Shown here piece by piece: positions 18,563-20,238 of a DNA stretch of 20,238 nucleotides. The DNA is taken from assembly GCA_030151825.1 (NCBI GenBank), contig JASLCP010000033.1, forward strand, positions 1-20,238, in the 5' to 3' direction. Numbering within the stretch: the first letter of the stretch is position 1; each line of letters starts with the position of its first letter. Made by a program: the position numbers and the translations under genes. The notes beneath the pieces were generated by a model. It was given only the letters and a program-made list of their open reading frames with translations, was not told the origin of the DNA and did not search any database. This DNA comes from Candidatus Saccharimonadales bacterium. GTDB lineage: Bacteria; Patescibacteriota; Saccharimonadia; Saccharimonadales; Saccharimonadaceae.

Positions 18563-19477
18563 TTATCGTTTTTTCAAGAAATAATAGCCAATCACACCAG
18601 CAATCAGAGCACTCAAGCCAACCACTATCCAGAACATGTAGGGTGAATGTTCACCCGGCAAATCAACGTTCATCCCGTAGAGCCCCGCAAACATTGTCGG
18701 TACCGTCACTGCCAAGGTGATGACGGTCAGTAATCGAATCGTTTCGTTCAAACGTGTGTCCATGACGGCGCGGTACGAGTCACGCACATTAGTAATCGTT
18801 CGCAGCAAGCTCTTACATCGTGCAATCAGCTGCTCAAAATCAATCGACAAATCTTCGATAATATCGCGGTCATCTTCGTAGAGGGGCAAGATTTTTCCAC
18901 TCAAGATTTTCTCAAGCGCGGTATTGGTCGGCAATAACGCATCTAAATAATCATTCAGTTTGCGTTCATATTCGGCAATCACCCGAATATCTTGCGACTG
19001 CAAACGATGTACATCACTGGTGGTCGCGCGCATCTGCCGATTAATTGATGCCACGCGTGTTTGGTACTGACGAGCAATTGCATCAAGCATTACCATCAAA
19101 AACTTGGTTTTTTGTGTTGTCGGTGTCTTTGAAGTTTCGATAAACGGCTGCCACAATCGCCCCAAACTATCGCGACTAATCGTCAGTGTATGTTGATCAC
19201 CCAACGCAAACAAAATGGGCGTCGTAAAGTCATTAAAGTCGTCGTCGGTATCAGGCAGGCGCGTAATAAAGTAAATCCACCCATCCTCCAGTTCGACACG
19301 CGGCACCTCATGCGGGTCAAGTGCATCAGCCAAAATATCTTCGTCAACACCAAGCCCTATCAACCGTTGCTTTTCGCTGTCTGTCGGACGTTCAGAGCGA
19401 ATCCAGCTGCCGGGCTGAAGTGTTTCACGCTCGACAATGTCGGGACGGTAGTGAGTGGAACGATAAATTTGTATCAT
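18563..19477 (-). CDS. corA: CorA-family magnesium transporter (second paralogue)
   Basis: This 304-aa protein has the CorA layout: a long acidic cytoplasmic domain (DPHEVPRVELEDGWIYF near 53-69), a helical stalk (about 140-245), then two C-terminal spans. The pore signature G-M-N is at 268-270 in GLYGMNVDLPGEHSPYMFW, with the acidic periplasmic loop that usually follows. The last residues are KKR. The ATG at 19475-19477 has AAAGAAAG upstream and a TATAGT -10 box at 19501-19506. It differs strongly from the paralogue at 15528, so the two probably diverged long ago. It lies just downstream of the terminator of the small-protein operon. Confidence 0.93.
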   Translation of the reverse strand: MIQIYRSTHYRPDIVERETLQPGSWIRSERPTDSEKQRLIGLGVDEDILADALDPHEVPRVELEDGWIYFITRLPDTDDDFNDFTTPILFALGDQHTLTISRDSLGRLWQPFIETSKTPTTQKTKFLMVMLDAIARQYQTRVASINRQMRATTSDVHRLQSQDIRVIAEYERKLNDYLDALLPTNTALEKILSGKILPLYEDDRDIIEDLSIDFEQLIARCKSLLRTITNVRDSYRAVMDTRLNETIRLLTVITLAVTVPTMFAGLYGMNVDLPGEHSPYMFWIVVGLSALIAGVIGYYFLKKR

Positions 19478-19538
19478 AACGCCGTTTCTTTCTTTTTTGC
19501 ACTATATTTGTCTTTATTTTACCACTTCTCTCCAAATA

Positions 19539-19575
19539 AGACCCAAGCAGACCTGGGGATGGTCTGCTTGGGTCT
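19539..19575 (-). terminator. Terminator of the small-protein operon
   Basis: AGACCCAAGCAGACC (19539-19553) pairs perfectly with GGTCTGCTTGGGTCT (19561-19575): a 15-bp stem and 7-nt loop. On the minus strand TTATTT follows. It is one of the longest perfect hairpins in the window and lies about 24 nt after the 37-aa gene. Confidence 0.8.
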
Positions 19576-19598
19576 ATAGGACGGCACGACGTGGCCGT

Positions 19599-19712
19599 TT
19601 ATGCAAGGACTTTTAGCTGACGACGCAGCTGTACTTTCATGCGCTGATACGGAGTGCGTCGCTTTACTTTGCGGGGTTTGGCGATATCAATATGACGATA
19701 GGTGTGGGACAT
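19599..19712 (-). CDS. Candidate 37-aa strongly basic protein
   Basis: The frame reads MSHTYRHIDIAKPRKVKRRT and ends KVQLRRQLKVLA. It is very basic, with 12 Lys/Arg and no acidic residue except one Asp, and its second half can form a cationic helix. Its ATG lies 2 nt after the stop of the 54-aa gene, with GGAG 9 nt upstream, so the pair is a tight operon. A 15-bp terminator follows. The charge suggests binding to nucleic acid, ribosome or membrane, but no family is recognised. It is too short for routine gene calling; the operon structure is the main support. Confidence 0.6.
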   Translation of the reverse strand: MSHTYRHIDIAKPRKVKRRTPYQRMKVQLRRQLKVLA

Positions 19713-19714
19713 AC

Positions 19715-19879
19715 TCAGCGGCTCCGCCTCGTTTGGGGACTTTTGCGTAGGGTTGGCTCGTAATAAATACCGGATGTGCCGTTAGTTGCCCGAACAGTAC
19801 GCTTCTGCTCGCCATCGAATGTAGCCAGTTTTCGGTTGATGAAGTTACTTATTCTTGACTCAATATACATATTGCTCAT
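19715..19879 (-). CDS. Candidate 54-aa basic protein, first gene of a predicted Crp/Fnr-activated operon
   Basis: The frame reads MSNMYIESRISNFINRKLAT, then a middle with GEQKRTVRATNGTSGIYYEP, and ends LRKSPQTRRSR. It is hydrophilic and basic, with a helical N-terminus and an Arg-rich tail, and has no membrane span. AAGGAGG stands 6 nt before the ATG at 19877-19879, one of the best ribosome-binding sites in the window. The promoter has TATACT at 19912-19917 and a palindromic activator site 22 bp further upstream. The 37-aa gene follows after 2 nt. The unit is divergent from the Crp/Fnr-family gene. I do not recognise the family. Confidence 0.7.
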   Translation of the reverse strand: MSNMYIESRISNFINRKLATFDGEQKRTVRATNGTSGIYYEPTLRKSPQTRRSR

Positions 19880-19911
19880 AGAGAACCTCCTTACCTCTAG
19901 TTACATTACTT

Positions 19912-19917
19912 AGTATA
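19912..19917 (-). promoter_or_regulatory. -10 box of the small-protein operon
   Basis: TATACT on the minus strand predicts a start near 19905. The -35 position holds CATTCT, no match to consensus. The leader is about 26 nt and carries AAGGAGG. Confidence 0.6.
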
Positions 19918-19937
19918 AGCAAAATGCGCGGTTAAGA

Positions 19938-19955
19938 ATGTAAGCTATCTTACAT
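19938..19955. promoter_or_regulatory. Palindromic Crp/Fnr-type site in the divergent region
   Basis: ATGTAAG-CTAT-CTTACAT is a perfect 7-bp-arm palindrome containing GTAA-N6-TTAC (19940-19953). It is centred at -41.5 of the small-protein promoter on the minus strand and at about -58 of the regulator gene's own predicted start. It is the most symmetric of the three sites. Confidence 0.65.
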
Positions 19956-19990
19956 ATGACCCGTGAGAATATTCATAATTCCCCACTGAT

Positions 19991-19998
19991 GGTATGAT
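19991..19998 (+). promoter_or_regulatory. Possible -10 of the Crp/Fnr-family gene
   Basis: TATGAT at 19993-19998 is preceded by TGG (19990-19992). The start would be near 20005, leaving a leader of about 10 nt with AGAGG near its beginning. No -35 is evident. Confidence 0.4.
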
Positions 19999-20014
19999 AG
20001 ATACAGAGGCAATT

Positions 20015-20238
20015 ATGGAAGATTTTATCACGCTCCCACCAGCAAAATCGACCCGACGGACGATCAAAAAGCGGACGATTTTGTTGTATCAGGGTGAAAT
20101 TCCTCGCCAGGCATACATCGTGCAGCGGGGAGTCGTCAAAGCCTATCGTCTGGGCAAAAATGGTGACGAGCAAGTCGTTGGCTTTCGAATGCCAGGCGAT
20201 ATCTTTCCTGAAACATGGATATTCAAAAAAACCTCCGG
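20015..20238 (+). CDS. Crp/Fnr-family transcription regulator, N-terminal part
   Basis: The window ends inside this gene; 74 complete codons are visible. They form the start of a cyclic-nucleotide-binding-type beta roll: RTIKKRTILLYQGEIPRQAY, then VQRGVVKAYRLGKNGDEQVV, then GFRMPGDIFPETWIF. G-E-I-P, R-G-V-V-K, and M-P-G-D-I-F-P-E are hallmarks of the Crp/Fnr sensor domain. No N-terminal cysteine cluster of FNR type is present, so oxygen sensing by an Fe-S cluster is unlikely from this part. The helix-turn-helix that should follow lies beyond the window. The ATG at 20015 has AGAGG 5 nt upstream. A palindrome of the type such proteins bind lies 60 bp upstream, and two related sites lie further away. 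The ligand is unknown. Confidence 0.85.
   Translation, partial: MEDFITLPPAKSTRRTIKKRTILLYQGEIPRQAYIVQRGVVKAYRLGKNGDEQVVGFRMPGDIFPETWIFKKTS

Noticed and set aside
1..20238. Alternative genetic code (TGA read as an amino acid), as in some Patescibacteria
   Set aside because: TGA works as a clean stop in several genes (201, 840, 8246, 19715) with correct overlaps and terminators, and no conserved domain is interrupted by TGA.
1..20238. tRNA, rRNA, CRISPR array, riboswitch or mobile element
   Set aside because: I saw no cloverleaf with a T-loop, no regularly spaced repeats, no transposase or integrase and no recognisable riboswitch core. The absence of tRNAs was judged by eye only.

Overview
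The window looks like chromosomal DNA from a small-genome Patescibacteria/CPR bacterium, most likely a Saccharibacteria (TM7) relative. I infer this from the gene style, not from a database search: compact genes, slightly under 50% GC by eye, many short lineage-restricted membrane or secreted proteins, a cluster-less MutY, CorA and CNNM paralogues, and many genes whose start codon lies 6-9 nt after a -10 box (leaderless or nearly so). TGA appears to be an ordinary stop (for example at 201, 840 and 8246). I see no rRNA, tRNA, CRISPR array, insertion sequence or prophage.

Layout. 1-2233 holds the 3' end of a plus-strand gene, then small uncharacterised minus-strand genes with their own promoters and terminators, including a possible ~58-nt RNA at 1159-1216. 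2270-3493 is an MFS transporter. 3587-7309 is housekeeping: a MurC-type Mur ligase, a MazG-like NTP pyrophosphohydrolase, TrmB and TsaC (tRNA modification), and a divergent MscS channel that shares a 21-bp bidirectional promoter with tsaC. 7316-9037 holds a secreted/membrane pair and a MutY-like glycosylase. 9171-11478 holds small stress-type proteins (GlsB/YeaQ family, a YtxH-like protein and a small membrane partner), a metallo-beta-lactamase-fold hydrolase and a compositionally different orphan gene. 11592-15206 carries aspS, a CBS/CNNM protein and a membrane-anchored DsbA. 15274-19477 has two CorA transporters flanking an AbrB-regulator/DHA2 drug-efflux operon. The right end holds two very short genes and the start of a Crp/Fnr-family regulator.

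Main discovery. A perfect inverted repeat GTAA-N6-TTAC occurs upstream of three transcription units: the GlsB/YeaQ gene (9171), the two-gene YtxH operon (11478) and a two-gene operon of 54- and 37-aa proteins (19879). In all three it lies exactly 22 bp upstream of a good -10 box (TACAAT, TACAAT, TATACT), and none has a recognisable -35. The predicted centre is -41.5, the position of class II activator sites for Crp/Fnr proteins. The third site lies in the divergent region next to the Crp/Fnr-family gene that begins at 20015. The sequence therefore predicts a small Crp/Fnr regulon of tiny membrane and basic proteins. Function and signal are unknown.

Other points of note are five coding or RNA units too short for routine ORF calling or lacking clear homologues, tandem 9-bp repeats over the AbrB promoter, and an Asp-to-Glu change at the catalytic position of MutY together with loss of its Fe-S cysteines.
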